A stretch of DNA of 64,000 nucleotides, from positions 4,340,001 to 4,404,000 of the forward strand of contig CBDDPH010000002.1 in the NCBI GenBank assembly GCA_965232265.1. Direction: 5' to 3'. This stretch comes from VXRD01 sp965232265. Its GTDB lineage: Bacteria; Latescibacterota; UBA2968. Made by a program: the position numbers and the translations under genes. Below, one piece after another: positions 26,100-34,263 of this stretch. The notes beneath the pieces were generated by a model, which searched no databases, was not told where the DNA came from, and worked only from the letters and a program-made list of their open reading frames with translations. How positions within the stretch are numbered: position 1 is the stretch's first letter; each line of letters starts with the position of its first letter.

Positions 26100-26924
26100 T
26101 TGAACTGGCAACGCAAAAATTTTTCTGTGCTGGTCATTCCAGACGATGGATCGAGAACCCTGAAGTTCAAGCTCGGTTATCGCATGCTATTGGGGATAGG
26201 CACGGGATTGGCCTTTGCGCTGTGTATGATATTTATGGGTCTGTTTTTTTTGTGGCAGGCCCTATCATGGAAACACACCGCACAAACGCTTGAACAGGAA
26301 AATGAACGCCTGCACGCCGACGTTGCTCGCGTGGAGGAACTGGCGCAAGTGGTAACGCGCATGCGGGTCGGAGAACAAAAACTGCGTTCCATATTGGCAG
26401 GTCACATGGGCTTGTCGCCAATACCCGATGAAGCGCAGTACATTGAAGGATACTATGCAATATCAACCCTATTGGTGCAAAACAAGCGTGGTCTGGAAAT
26501 GCACTATGTTCCCGCAATCTGGCCTGTGTCCCCTTCTCTTGGATGGGTGGCACGCGCGTATGAAGCGGTAGATAACTGCATCAATGGGGTATCTCCGACG
26601 GGCGTATTAAAAAAACGCCATTCCGGAATTGATATCGCCGCTCGTGCAGGGACGCCCGTGCAGGCCACAGCCAATGGACAGGTGACATTTGCAGATTTCG
26701 ATCCCGAGTTGGGGTATATGGTCGTTATTGATCACGGTGGCATTTATAAAACGCGGTACGGTCACAACCGCGCACTGCTGGTCAAAGAAGGGGACTATGT
26801 CAGACAAGGGCAATACATTGCACTGGTAGGCACCTCAACGCAAAGCCGTGAACCTCATTTACACTACGAAGTTATCGAAGGGGGACGGGCATGCAATCCG
26901 CACGATTTCTTACCTCAAAATTAG
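26100..26924 (+). CDS. M23-family peptidoglycan endopeptidase with single membrane anchor
   Basis: About 274 residues. One transmembrane helix (about 33-55) is followed by a coiled coil (QTLEQENERLHADVARVEEL) and a LytM/M23 domain with HSGIDIA (first zinc ligands), then EPHLHYEV (H-x-H). The zinc residues look complete, so it should cut peptide cross-links in the periplasm. The start is uncertain: GGGAGG at 26090-26095 favours TTG at 26100, with GTG at 26097 and TTG at 26088 as alternatives. The 3' end overlaps the bactofilin gene by 34 bp, a pairing known in other bacteria to set cell shape. Confidence 0.87.
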   Translation: MNWQRKNFSVLVIPDDGSRTLKFKLGYRMLLGIGTGLAFALCMIFMGLFFLWQALSWKHTAQTLEQENERLHADVARVEELAQVVTRMRVGEQKLRSILAGHMGLSPIPDEAQYIEGYYAISTLLVQNKRGLEMHYVPAIWPVSPSLGWVARAYEAVDNCINGVSPTGVLKKRHSGIDIAARAGTPVQATANGQVTFADFDPELGYMVVIDHGGIYKTRYGHNRALLVKEGDYVRQGQYIALVGTSTQSREPHLHYEVIEGGRACNPHDFLPQN

Positions 26925-27385
26925 CGAAGTTGAACAAACAAGACCACGTAGAAGCCATCAATACAATTGTGGGCGAGGGGTCGGTTGTGGATGGACATTT
27001 TCAGATCGCCGATAGCATTCGCGTAGATGGGACTTTTCGCGGAAAAATCACGTCTTCTGGTTCACTGATCGTCAGTACTCAGGGAGAGGTAGATGCCGAT
27101 TTGATCCTGGTAAAAGACGCGGTTGTTGATGGATGTGTCAAAGGCCCTCTGGATGCCTCGCACTCCGTCAGGCTTGGCCCCAGCGCTGAGGTTGACGGCG
27201 ACATTACAACTCAAGTGTTGATCGTCGAAAAAGGCGCTGTATTGCGCGGGACATGCGCTGTAGCACCCAATGCTGTAGATATAAAAACACAAGAAGATGT
27301 CGATATAGAAGAAGATACAAAAATAAAAGAACAAGAAGATGCGGATATGGAAGCGCAGAAAGATGTTGAGCAGGTAGCAGATTGA
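26891..27385 (+). CDS. Bactofilin (polymer-forming cytoskeletal protein)
   Basis: 164 residues. The central right-handed beta-helix (about 25-128) is built of short repeats such as GSVVDGHFQIADSIRVDGTFRG split as V-x-G-x-I units, ending at AVLRGT; the GTFRGKI and GEVDADL steps are typical. The C-terminal tail (130-164) is strongly acidic with repeated D/E/K and is probably disordered. Bactofilins self-assemble into filaments on the membrane without nucleotides and position peptidoglycan enzymes. The gene begins inside the M23 peptidase gene, so the two are co-expressed and likely act together. A terminator follows. Confidence 0.9.
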   Translation: MQSARFLTSKLAKLNKQDHVEAINTIVGEGSVVDGHFQIADSIRVDGTFRGKITSSGSLIVSTQGEVDADLILVKDAVVDGCVKGPLDASHSVRLGPSAEVDGDITTQVLIVEKGAVLRGTCAVAPNAVDIKTQEDVDIEEDTKIKEQEDADMEAQKDVEQVAD

Positions 27386-27402
27386 TCGACACAGCGAGAA
27401 AC

Positions 27403-27435
27403 AAAAAAACGCGCGTTTATGACGCGCGTTTTTTT
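27403..27435. terminator. Bidirectional intrinsic terminator between bactofilin and hflX
   Basis: A7-CGCGCG at 27403-27415 pairs with CGCGCG-T7 at 27423-27435 around a short TTTATGA loop. Convergent genes lie on each side, and the A-run/T-run symmetry lets it work on both strands. Confidence 0.88.
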
Positions 27436-27477
27436 GTTGCCTATCCGAAGAGCTGACCCGCTAATACCGAATCGCAT

Positions 27478-28773
27478 TCAGCACATGATTTGATAGCGAC
27501 CATTGGGCAAAAGACGCCGTGCATTGTGCTGGCTGAGTTTGACCTCCATTAAAACATCATTGCCCTTGTAGTCCGTGTGCAAAACCTCGCCAATTCGGTA
27601 GAGTTCTGATAGGAGCTTGCCCTCGCGTTGCGGAATCTGAACGATGAGCGTCAGGCGTTCGCCCTCAAGGTGGTTGTAGATCGCCAACCGCAGGTCTTCG
27701 AGTCCATCGCCCGTCTCAGCAGAAAGCCAGACCGCGTCGGGATATGTCGCTTTTAGATACTCGCGTCGGGCCTGATCGTCTAACAGATCGTTTTTGTTAA
27801 ACACCATCATAGTCGGTCTGTCGGCAACTTCGAGTTCTCCAAGTACCTCAATCACCGTGGCGATGTGTTCTTCACAAGCTGGGTGACTGACGTCAACCAC
27901 GTGGAGCAAAAGATCGGCTTCGATAGCCTCTTCGAGAGTACTGCGAAAAGAAGCGATCAGATGGTGGGGCAGCTTTTTGATAAAACCGACGGTATCGGAC
28001 AAGAGAATATCGCGGTTATAACCGAGGGAGACGCGCCGTGTCGTAGAATCAAGCGTGGCAAAGAGCCGATCTTCAATCAACACATCGGCGCCAGAAAGGG
28101 CACGCATAAGGGTGGATTTGCCCGCATTGGTATAGCCGACAAGCGCTGCGCGAAAAATATCGGTGCGTTGTTTGCGGGCAACCGCACGTTGTCTGGCAAT
28201 GCGGTCAAGTGCTTGTTTGAGGACGGTAATGCGGCGATTGGTCGCACGTCGATCCACCTCGAGTTGCGTTTCACCCGGCCCGCGCGTACCCACGCCGCCA
28301 GTGCCGCCAGTACCGCCAGCTTGCCGAGAAAGATGGGTCCATTGCCGGGTCAACCGGGGCAACATATAGATGAGTTGAGCCAACTCGACCTGTGTTTGGG
28401 CTTCTCGAGTCTTGGCGCGGCTGGCAAAAATATCCAGAATAAGTCGGCTGCGATCAATGATCTTAACTTCAAGCAGCGTCTCGAGATTGCGGGTTTGTGC
28501 CGGCGAGAGGTCTTCGTCAAAAATAACGACCTGTGCATGATATTCTGCGATCTGTTCCACGAGTTCTTCTGCCTTGCCGCGACCAATCAGGTACGCAGAG
28601 TCTCTCTGCCGGCGTTCCTGAAGCACCTGCACAGCAACATCAACACCCGCCGTATCCGCCAAAAGCCCGAGTTCGTCAAGCGTGTCCTGTGCTTCCTCAA
28701 GTGAGACACCGGGCAGCACAAGCCCGACGAGTATGCCCCGCTCAAGCGCGTGTTCTTTTGTGATATCGTACAT
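27478..28773 (-). CDS. hflX: HflX-type ribosome-associated GTPase
   Basis: 431 residues. The N-terminal HflX domain contains LIGRGKAEELVE (about 62-73) and the glycine-rich linker ends GTRGPGETQLEVDRR (162-176). The GTPase domain has G1 GYTNAGKST (213-221), G3 DTVGF and G4 NKND. HflX binds the large ribosomal subunit, splits stalled ribosomes under heat stress and hydrolyses GTP. Length and motif order are standard. No hfq gene adjoins it, unlike in enterobacteria. It is convergent with bactofilin, separated by a bidirectional terminator. Confidence 0.95.
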   Translation of the reverse strand: MYDITKEHALERGILVGLVLPGVSLEEAQDTLDELGLLADTAGVDVAVQVLQERRQRDSAYLIGRGKAEELVEQIAEYHAQVVIFDEDLSPAQTRNLETLLEVKIIDRSRLILDIFASRAKTREAQTQVELAQLIYMLPRLTRQWTHLSRQAGGTGGTGGVGTRGPGETQLEVDRRATNRRITVLKQALDRIARQRAVARKQRTDIFRAALVGYTNAGKSTLMRALSGADVLIEDRLFATLDSTTRRVSLGYNRDILLSDTVGFIKKLPHHLIASFRSTLEEAIEADLLLHVVDVSHPACEEHIATVIEVLGELEVADRPTMMVFNKNDLLDDQARREYLKATYPDAVWLSAETGDGLEDLRLAIYNHLEGERLTLIVQIPQREGKLLSELYRIGEVLHTDYKGNDVLMEVKLSQHNARRLLPNGRYQIMC

Positions 28774-28853
28774 AGTGGTGTTTAATCAGGTGTGATAGTG
28801 TTTTTGAAAGCCTCATAAATCCATCCGCGTGGATGCACTTTGGAATATCCCAT

Positions 28854-29354
28854 CTAAATCGTCTTAAAATTCGGCCTTATAATAGATGCAATCTCTTCCG
28901 CCCGTTCCCATGATACGGTCACCTTCTGCTTCATATCCCCATCTTTTGGCTGTAAGGCAGCGATATGAGGTGGTCCACTCCCCCAGGTGCTCGACTTTCT
29001 GCGAGGTACAACGTGCATGTGAAAATGCGGCACCTCCTGCAAGCTGGCCACGCCGTTATTTTGATAGATCGTAATCCCATCTGGATTGAAAGTTTTAACA
29101 AGTGCCTCCGCCGCTATTCGGACCGTCTTCACAATTTCACCAGCCTCATCATCCGTCAGATCCAATATCGTCGGTGCATGTCGGCGAGGAACAACGAGAA
29201 GTTGTCCAATTTCAAACTGCCTGGGATTGAGCAACGCAAGCGTCTTTTCAGTCGAATAAATAACATGCCTGTTTTCACCGCGTCCAGCAACTCTTTCACA
29301 AAATGGACAGGGATCCCACGTCGGCATCTCAAATGCGGCAACAGTATCACTCAT
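28854..29354 (-). CDS. HIT-family hydrolase
   Basis: 166 residues. The histidine triad is HFHMHVVPRR near residue 110 (H-x-H-x-H), the active site of nucleotide phosphoramidases. An N-terminal C-P-F-C pair with a following Cys/Glu (CPFCERV) suggests a zinc site as in many bacterial HIT proteins. The C-terminal helix is short. GAGGAT lies before the ATG. It follows the GNAT gene by 14 bp on the same strand. Substrates are nucleotides or nucleotide-linked phosphates, not further defined. Confidence 0.88.
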   Translation of the reverse strand: MSDTVAAFEMPTWDPCPFCERVAGRGENRHVIYSTEKTLALLNPRQFEIGQLLVVPRRHAPTILDLTDDEAGEIVKTVRIAAEALVKTFNPDGITIYQNNGVASLQEVPHFHMHVVPRRKSSTWGSGPPHIAALQPKDGDMKQKVTVSWERAEEIASIIRPNFKTI

Positions 29355-29368
29355 CTTTCATCCTCATC

Positions 29369-29965
29369 TCATTCGCTTTGATTTTCTCTTCCCCAGTGCT
29401 TTTGTCGCACCCGCTTTTTCCGCGCCTCCCATTCATCACGCAATAACCCACACCACACCATGTTTTTAAATTCGCCTCTCAGATAGATATCCTGGCGCAA
29501 GACACCTTCACGGACCATGCCCAGCTTCTCCATTACCCGGAGAGAACCGACATTTCTCTCATCGGCTGTAGCGCGAATGCGATTCAAATCTGGATAGGCT
29601 GAAAACGCCTCGTCGATAACAGCACCCACAGCTTCCGTCGTCAACCCTTTTCCCCAAAAGCACCGGGCAATGCCATAGCCCATTTCGCCAACGCGATTAT
29701 CAAAATCAAATCTAATATCAATCCCACCAATAACAGAACCAGCGTATTCAATCGCCCAGGATGCGCGAGTTTTGCGATCCTGCAACACTTGACCTGCTAC
29801 AAATTTTTCGGCATCTGCTCTCGTATAGGGTTGGGGAACCGGAAGAAAGCGTGCCCATTCCGGATCGGATGCATACAACAAAACATCCTCAACATCCACA
29901 AGGCTAAACATCCTCAGTATCAATCGGTCCGTTTTGATATGTTCAGACAGCATTTTTGTTTCCAA
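29369..29965 (-). CDS. RimJ/RimL-type GNAT acetyltransferase
   Basis: 198 residues, single GNAT domain. It opens IKTDRLILRMF, the standard start of RimJ/L proteins, and carries the acetyl-CoA binding stretch GYGIARCFWGKGLTTEA with the G-K-G turn, then NVGSLRVMEKLGM, the classical motif before the last strand. Likely acetylates an N-terminus or small amine. The start may be ATG 29965 or 29953; either overlaps the upstream gene by 34-46 bp, so translation is coupled. Confidence 0.86.
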   Translation of the reverse strand: METKMLSEHIKTDRLILRMFSLVDVEDVLLYASDPEWARFLPVPQPYTRADAEKFVAGQVLQDRKTRASWAIEYAGSVIGGIDIRFDFDNRVGEMGYGIARCFWGKGLTTEAVGAVIDEAFSAYPDLNRIRATADERNVGSLRVMEKLGMVREGVLRQDIYLRGEFKNMVWCGLLRDEWEARKKRVRQKHWGRENQSE

Positions 29966-30606
29966 ACATTAGCTACATACATTAAGCCTATTTCAGGGCT
30001 GCTGAGGATTGGAACTGAAACTTCCGGGCATAAATTTGCGGCTCCCGCCATAGAGGCCTGTGCCAACACAATGACATCTCCTTCAGGTGCTTTGTCTTTT
30101 ATATTTCGAGCTATTTCACTAAAATATCCATTGTGGTCTCCCTCCTCAAATCTGATCCAGGCATTATCACAAAAAACCTCAATAAGTTCAACGCGCTTTT
30201 GACGCACTTTTGCGGTTTCAAGAATAAGGTCACGAGTTGGAGCAATTGTACTCTCAAGTGCGGCAGCAACAATAATTCGAGAACCTATTTCGACTGCTTT
30301 CTCCGCCATGGGTCTATCGATTCGAACAATCACACCATCTATTAAATGATTTACTTTTTCCGCACTTGCTCCAATTGTAGAACATGTGCAGAGTATCACA
30401 GTTGCGCCTTTTTTTCTTTCAGAGAGGATACAATTCCGAATACGTTCATCCAACTTTTGAGTGATTCCTTTGTCACGAGCCTCTGTCAGAAATTGCTCTT
30501 CTACAATATGTCTAACGGGTAATTCTAAAGAAGCTTCCTCCATAAGCCGATTGAAAGTACCGATATGCACCGGTGAAGTGTGAAGAAAAGCCAAATGGGA
30601 TTGCAT
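29920..30606 (-). CDS. Aspartate/glutamate racemase-like family protein
   Basis: About 228 residues from the ATG at 30606. It opens with LAFLHTSPVHIGTFNRLM and contains VILCTCSTIGA (Cys near 90) and later IVLAQASMAGA, where a second cysteine would be expected in true racemases; here the second Cys position reads Ala-Ser. This places it in the Asp/Glu racemase/maleate isomerase superfamily with a possibly altered second catalytic residue. Function is therefore uncertain. AGAGAAAAGG precedes the chosen ATG; an in-frame start at 30645 is possible. It overlaps the downstream GNAT gene. Confidence 0.65.
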   Translation of the reverse strand: MQSHLAFLHTSPVHIGTFNRLMEEASLELPVRHIVEEQFLTEARDKGITQKLDERIRNCILSERKKGATVILCTCSTIGASAEKVNHLIDGVIVRIDRPMAEKAVEIGSRIIVAAALESTIAPTRDLILETAKVRQKRVELIEVFCDNAWIRFEEGDHNGYFSEIARNIKDKAPEGDVIVLAQASMAGAANLCPEVSVPILSSPEIGLMYVANVWKQKCCLNISKRTD

Positions 30607-30729
30607 GCAATGACGCCTTTTCTCTGATAGATAGCGTTTTATCACAAAAATTTTACTAATATTGTGACAATCTTAGCGGCAAAATGGTTTCTATATTGCA
30701 AAGAATGTCCACGATACAGGAACCAAGAA

Positions 30730-30765
30730 TGGCGTGAGTTGGTTCGCCCAGCCAAACCCACGCCA
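30730..30765. repeat. Imperfect hairpin between racemase-like and DoxX genes
   Basis: TGGCGTG (30730-30736) pairs with CACGCCA (30759-30765); the stem continues weakly with GTTGG/CCAA. No T-run on the minus strand, so a terminator for the DoxX gene is only possible. Nothing else is seen in the gap 30607-30819. Confidence 0.4.
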
Positions 30766-30819
30766 TGCAGTGCGCTCTCCGCGGGATATTCTGACTGATT
30801 TGTTCAGCCACAGGAAGTG

Positions 30820-31254
30820 CTATAAATGTGAGTCCCGCGCTCGTATCAGATTATCTACCCCGTATTTCCCCGAACCGATAACCACAAACATCCCTGTAAT
30901 AACCAGGTACAGAAATGCCATCTCCTTCGTGCTGAATGGATCTGCTGCGTGTTGAAAGAACGCGGCCACCAGCATAGTAAAGGCAATAAAAAACGCCCCA
31001 GGTCGCGTGAGTAATCCCAGTGCCAGCAATAGCCCGCCGCCAAACTCCGAAAAGGCTGCCATCCAGGCAAAAAACTCGGGCAAGGGAAACCCCAAATTTT
31101 CTATAACAGCCACAAACCGCTCGGAAGGTGGGATCTTCCCCAATCCATGTCCCAATGCCATACTCAACCCTACAAACACCCTGAGAATCGCCAACCCGAC
31201 ATTTGCCGGGATCGACTCAATAACTGCTCCGCCAAATACAAGTCGCTTAATCAT
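30820..31254 (-). CDS. DoxX family membrane protein
   Basis: 144 residues with four predicted helices, as in DoxX/DUF4149-like redox-associated proteins. VGLAILRVFVGLSMALGHGLGKI opens the family pattern when split as LRVFVGLSMALGHG and the helix pair around FGGGLLLALGLLTRPGAFFI is typical. DoxX proteins are linked to quinone-dependent oxidation of sulfur compounds or organic thiols; the actual role here is unknown. It stands alone between a racemase-like gene and a toxin-antitoxin pair. Confidence 0.87.
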   Translation of the reverse strand: MIKRLVFGGAVIESIPANVGLAILRVFVGLSMALGHGLGKIPPSERFVAVIENLGFPLPEFFAWMAAFSEFGGGLLLALGLLTRPGAFFIAFTMLVAAFFQHAADPFSTKEMAFLYLVITGMFVVIGSGKYGVDNLIRARDSHL

Positions 31255-31330
31255 AATTTACCTCCCTATTGTGGTTTACAGACGTCAGCCCTGTTCTGCC
31301 AGCGATTGCCGAGGCGCGTTTCGCTTTCAA

Positions 31331-31606
31331 TTATCCCACCGAAAAATGCAATTTCTTTCCAACTGCCTTTGCATACTTCCCCAAAGTTGACAGCCTGATG
31401 TCTTTTGCATGGTTTTCTATTCTTGAAATCGCAGATTTCTTGGTATTCAGTTTCTGTGCCACCTCTTCCTGGGTTAGACCAGCCTCTTCACGAGCTTGTC
31501 GGAGGAGAACACCGATCTTAAATTCCAAATAACCAGCTTCGTAATTCTCGGCAAATTCGGGATCTTTTGCCTTGCGTTTCTCAACATACTTTTTTAAATC
31601 GCTCAT
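31331..31606 (-). CDS. XRE-family antitoxin (HigA-like)
   Basis: 91 residues. A helix-turn-helix (LTQEEVAQKLNTKKSAISRI at about 45-64) is preceded by a basic-acidic N-terminal extension beginning MSDLKKYVEKRKAKDPEFAENY, similar to antitoxins of RelE-family toxins. The toxin gene comes first and overlaps this start by 4 bp (ATGA), the HigBA order. It should neutralise the toxin and repress the pair. Confidence 0.85.
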   Translation of the reverse strand: MSDLKKYVEKRKAKDPEFAENYEAGYLEFKIGVLLRQAREEAGLTQEEVAQKLNTKKSAISRIENHAKDIRLSTLGKYAKAVGKKLHFSVG

Positions 31607-31953
31607 CGATTTTTCCTCCTGAAATAATCCCGTTTTCTCTGTTCTGCCAGACGGATATCTGACTTTGGAATCTTCTGTGTCTTCTTGGCAAAGGCATGGT
31701 TGAGAACCACCAACTTGGGACCATCAAAAAATGACAGGAGCCTAAATATATCCCTACCAATGTTGACACGAACCTCCCAGATGTCATCCGTACCGACCAA
31801 TTTCTTGAAGTATTGTTGGGGAACGAACTCCAATTCCTCAATCAATCCCAATGTCCAAGTGGCTTTAGCACCTTGCCTCGCAGTAAGGGAATCCAAAAAT
31901 TGTTCGACAGGGCAATGCCCTGATGCTGTGCGATAAAAGGCGATTTCTCTCAT
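31603..31953 (-). CDS. RelE/HigB-type toxin
   Basis: 116 residues, basic. The opening REIAFYRTASGHCPVEQFLD and the core LKLVGTDDIWEVRV-like stretch (KKLVGTDDIWEVRVNIGRDI) match phage-derived Gp49/HigB-like proteins of the RelE superfamily, which cut mRNA on the ribosome. The late HAFAKKTQKIPKSDI segment is characteristic. It lies directly upstream of the XRE antitoxin gene with an ATGA overlap. Confidence 0.85.
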   Translation of the reverse strand: MREIAFYRTASGHCPVEQFLDSLTARQGAKATWTLGLIEELEFVPQQYFKKLVGTDDIWEVRVNIGRDIFRLLSFFDGPKLVVLNHAFAKKTQKIPKSDIRLAEQRKRDYFRRKNR

Positions 31954-32065
31954 ATTTAAAAGTTAACGAATATGTTACCAAAAATAAAGGGAAATAACAT
32001 TTATCTTTCGGGGCACAATTTCACTATCCCCGACAATTATGTGCTGTTACGCGATGTGTATATTC

Positions 32066-32503
32066 TCAAATCTTTCCTTCATTGACCAAATCGATAGCAG
32101 AAGGTCCCATTTGTACCTTGTAATATGTCCTCGTCTTGTCCGCGAAGTAATCCTTGATACGTTCGACCTGCTTTGGGGACGTGTTGCTCGGAAAACGGTC
32201 TAAATGAAAGTATTCGATCTGATCCGCCTCATCGGTGAGTTGGAGCGCGCCTCCTGTAACCTGGCAGAAAAATGACAACACGATCTCATGCTTATCTGGT
32301 TTACTATACACCCCACTGAGATGGACAGGCACAGCTTTCAAACCCGTTTCTTCTTCTATCTCCCGAACCAGAGCAGCCCACGGACTCTCGCCTGCCTCAA
32401 CGCCGCCACCGGGTAAATTCCACAAATCGAAGTCGCGTCGGTGGCACAACAAGACGCGGTCTTTGTCATCGGTAATAATCCCAAAAACTCCGATTGTGAA
32501 CAC
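32066..32503 (-). CDS. Nudix hydrolase
   Basis: About 145 residues. The Nudix box is complete: GGGVEAGESPWAALVREIEE followed by E-T-G-L, with the G-x5-E-x7-R-E-U-x-E-E spacing intact, so Mg2+-dependent cleavage of a nucleoside diphosphate-X is expected. A GTG at 32503 with AGAGGG 8 bases upstream is my choice; a TTG two codons earlier is also open. Substrate unknown. It lies about 70 bp behind the RidA-like gene. Confidence 0.87.
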   Translation of the reverse strand: MFTIGVFGIITDDKDRVLLCHRRDFDLWNLPGGGVEAGESPWAALVREIEEETGLKAVPVHLSGVYSKPDKHEIVLSFFCQVTGGALQLTDEADQIEYFHLDRFPSNTSPKQVERIKDYFADKTRTYYKVQMGPSAIDLVNEGKI

Positions 32504-32576
32504 GATCAAAACCCTCTTCTGATATATCGGACATATCCCAACTCGGCCTCAGAGATATCCAACCCATCCAGTTCAT

Positions 32577-32921
32577 CTATTTCGCAGCAATCGCGACCAT
32601 CTCTACAAGCGTATCTCCCTCCAATTTGACCTCCACACAGGCGCGCTGGGGCCAATTGTCGGCACCAATCCAAGCGTCCCAAACCGCGTTCAGGACGGGT
32701 TTCTTTGACATATCTGTGATATAGATCGTGACGGAAAGAAGACAGGACTTATCGGTTCCAGCCTCAGCGAGATTCGCGTCCAACTGTTCGAGTGCCTGTT
32801 GAGTCTGACCCTTGAGATCTGTGGACACATCCGGTGCGGTGACAACTGTATAGACGACGCCATTGTGCTCAACGGACTTGCTGCGACCAAATGCCTTTCC
32901 CGAATATCGTTTGATAGTCAT
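32577..32921 (-). CDS. RidA/YjgF-family protein
   Basis: 114 residues. The pattern QTQQALEQLDANLAEAG, then SVTIYITDM, then RACVEVKLEGDTLVEMVAIA follows the RidA fold, with R93 in the P-x-R-x-x-V-E-V substrate-binding strand. RidA proteins hydrolyse reactive enamine/imine intermediates such as 2-aminoacrylate made by PLP enzymes and amino-acid oxidases. It starts 18 bp behind an FAD oxidoreductase gene, so it may deal with imines released by that enzyme. CGGAG precedes the ATG. Confidence 0.87.
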   Translation of the reverse strand: MTIKRYSGKAFGRSKSVEHNGVVYTVVTAPDVSTDLKGQTQQALEQLDANLAEAGTDKSCLLSVTIYITDMSKKPVLNAVWDAWIGADNWPQRACVEVKLEGDTLVEMVAIAAK

Positions 32922-32939
32922 AAATGCTCCGATTATTCT

Positions 32940-34250
32940 TCATTTTCGGCCTTTGTGACAATCTCGATTGATAGCATCAAGAACTGCCTTCACCTCACAC
33001 CACGGAACCTCATGGGGCAACCTATCTGACAGAGTAGCTCTGGCCGCACAAACACCAGCAGCCTGTCCCATTGCCACGGCATTTCCAGTCACCCGATAGC
33101 TCGAATGCGCGATAAAATCACCACTGATACAACGCCCCGCCATCAGCAAGCCATCGACATCCCGCGCGATCAGCGCCCTGAGAGGGATATCATAGGGCTG
33201 TGACCGATGCGGCTTGGCCTCCACGATCTTCGTTTTTTTCGGATCAGTCGAATGCACATCAATCCCCATCGTAACCCGACAGACCGCATCCTCGAACCGC
33301 GCACCCCGCAGAAGATCCTCCCCCGTCACCTCATACCGTCCGTGAATCCGCCGTCCCTCCCGAACACCAATCTGCGCGCCCGTTGCCACCACGCGCATAT
33401 CCGACCACACACCGCCGTGCGCCCGCAAAGCAGCCACCTGCGTATGAACCTCCCGGCGCGCGCGAATCATCGCCTCTGTAATCGCATTGGCATCATCGCA
33501 TTTCACGCCGTACTGATGATTCGCCATAAGCGCGAACAAATTATTCCTGATGCGAAATAACGTCGGATGACCATACGAAGGCGAAACGCCGATCTCCTCC
33601 ATCAGCGCATTCAGCCTCTGCTTCGGCTCTACCATAGACCCGCCCACGTAGGGTTCGATCTGATCGAACTGCAACCCCGTAATCAACGCCATCAAGCTCA
33701 TCGGCTGGACATCCCCGGTCTCCGGATGACCGACATCGAACCCGCACCCACAAAGTGCCCCCAAATCACCGTCGCCAGTCGCATCGACAAAAGCCTTCGC
33801 ATGCCATGCTTCTCGCCCGCTCTTAGACTCCGTAATCACGACCGAAAGCCTGTTCTCGCTATCCCGCGCTGCGCCAACCACGCGCGTCAACAGCCGAATC
33901 TCAACACCCGCCTCGACACACATCTCGTCGAGAAGCAACTTCATCTCTTCGACATCATACGCGTAATTCTTTCCACCCTGCGCGCGAAGCCTGCGCGCAT
34001 CTCGCGCATCGAGCCGAGACGTAATCTCCGCCATAATCCCGGGCTTGTCCGCCGAGTCGATAATCCAACTCAACGCACCCGTCGTCCACACACCCCCCAG
34101 GCTACCGTGCAACTCAATCAGCCGCGTCCTGGCACCCTGTCGCGCACACGCAATCGCAGCGGCAATACCAGCCGGACCCCCGCCACAAACCACCACATCC
34201 ACAACTTCCACAATCGGAATGTCTCTTTTCTCTTCTCTATGGGTCAACAC
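32940..34250 (-). CDS. FAD-dependent oxidoreductase
   Basis: 436 residues. The ADP-binding beta-alpha-beta fold opens VVVCGGGPAGIAAAIACARQ with the second acidic end in RLIELHGSLGG. A middle D-A-T-G-D-G-D-L (VDATGDGDLGALCG) and the closing GRCISGDFIAHSSYRVTGNA are those of the FAD_oxidored family often found with glycan or amino-acid catabolism genes. GTG start, GGGAGGG six bases upstream. The gene follows the S9 peptidase by 13 bp and precedes RidA by 18 bp, a tight operon. Substrate unknown. Confidence 0.88.
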   Translation of the reverse strand: MLTHREEKRDIPIVEVVDVVVCGGGPAGIAAAIACARQGARTRLIELHGSLGGVWTTGALSWIIDSADKPGIMAEITSRLDARDARRLRAQGGKNYAYDVEEMKLLLDEMCVEAGVEIRLLTRVVGAARDSENRLSVVITESKSGREAWHAKAFVDATGDGDLGALCGCGFDVGHPETGDVQPMSLMALITGLQFDQIEPYVGGSMVEPKQRLNALMEEIGVSPSYGHPTLFRIRNNLFALMANHQYGVKCDDANAITEAMIRARREVHTQVAALRAHGGVWSDMRVVATGAQIGVREGRRIHGRYEVTGEDLLRGARFEDAVCRVTMGIDVHSTDPKKTKIVEAKPHRSQPYDIPLRALIARDVDGLLMAGRCISGDFIAHSSYRVTGNAVAMGQAAGVCAARATLSDRLPHEVPWCEVKAVLDAINRDCHKGRK

Positions 34251-34263
34251 GACGCCCTCCCAT

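Noticed and set aside
30740..30757. GGTTCG-like loop in the racemase-DoxX gap, as a tRNA T-arm
   Set aside because: No acceptor stem, D-arm or anticodon arm can be formed around it; it is part of the imperfect hairpin at 30730-30765.
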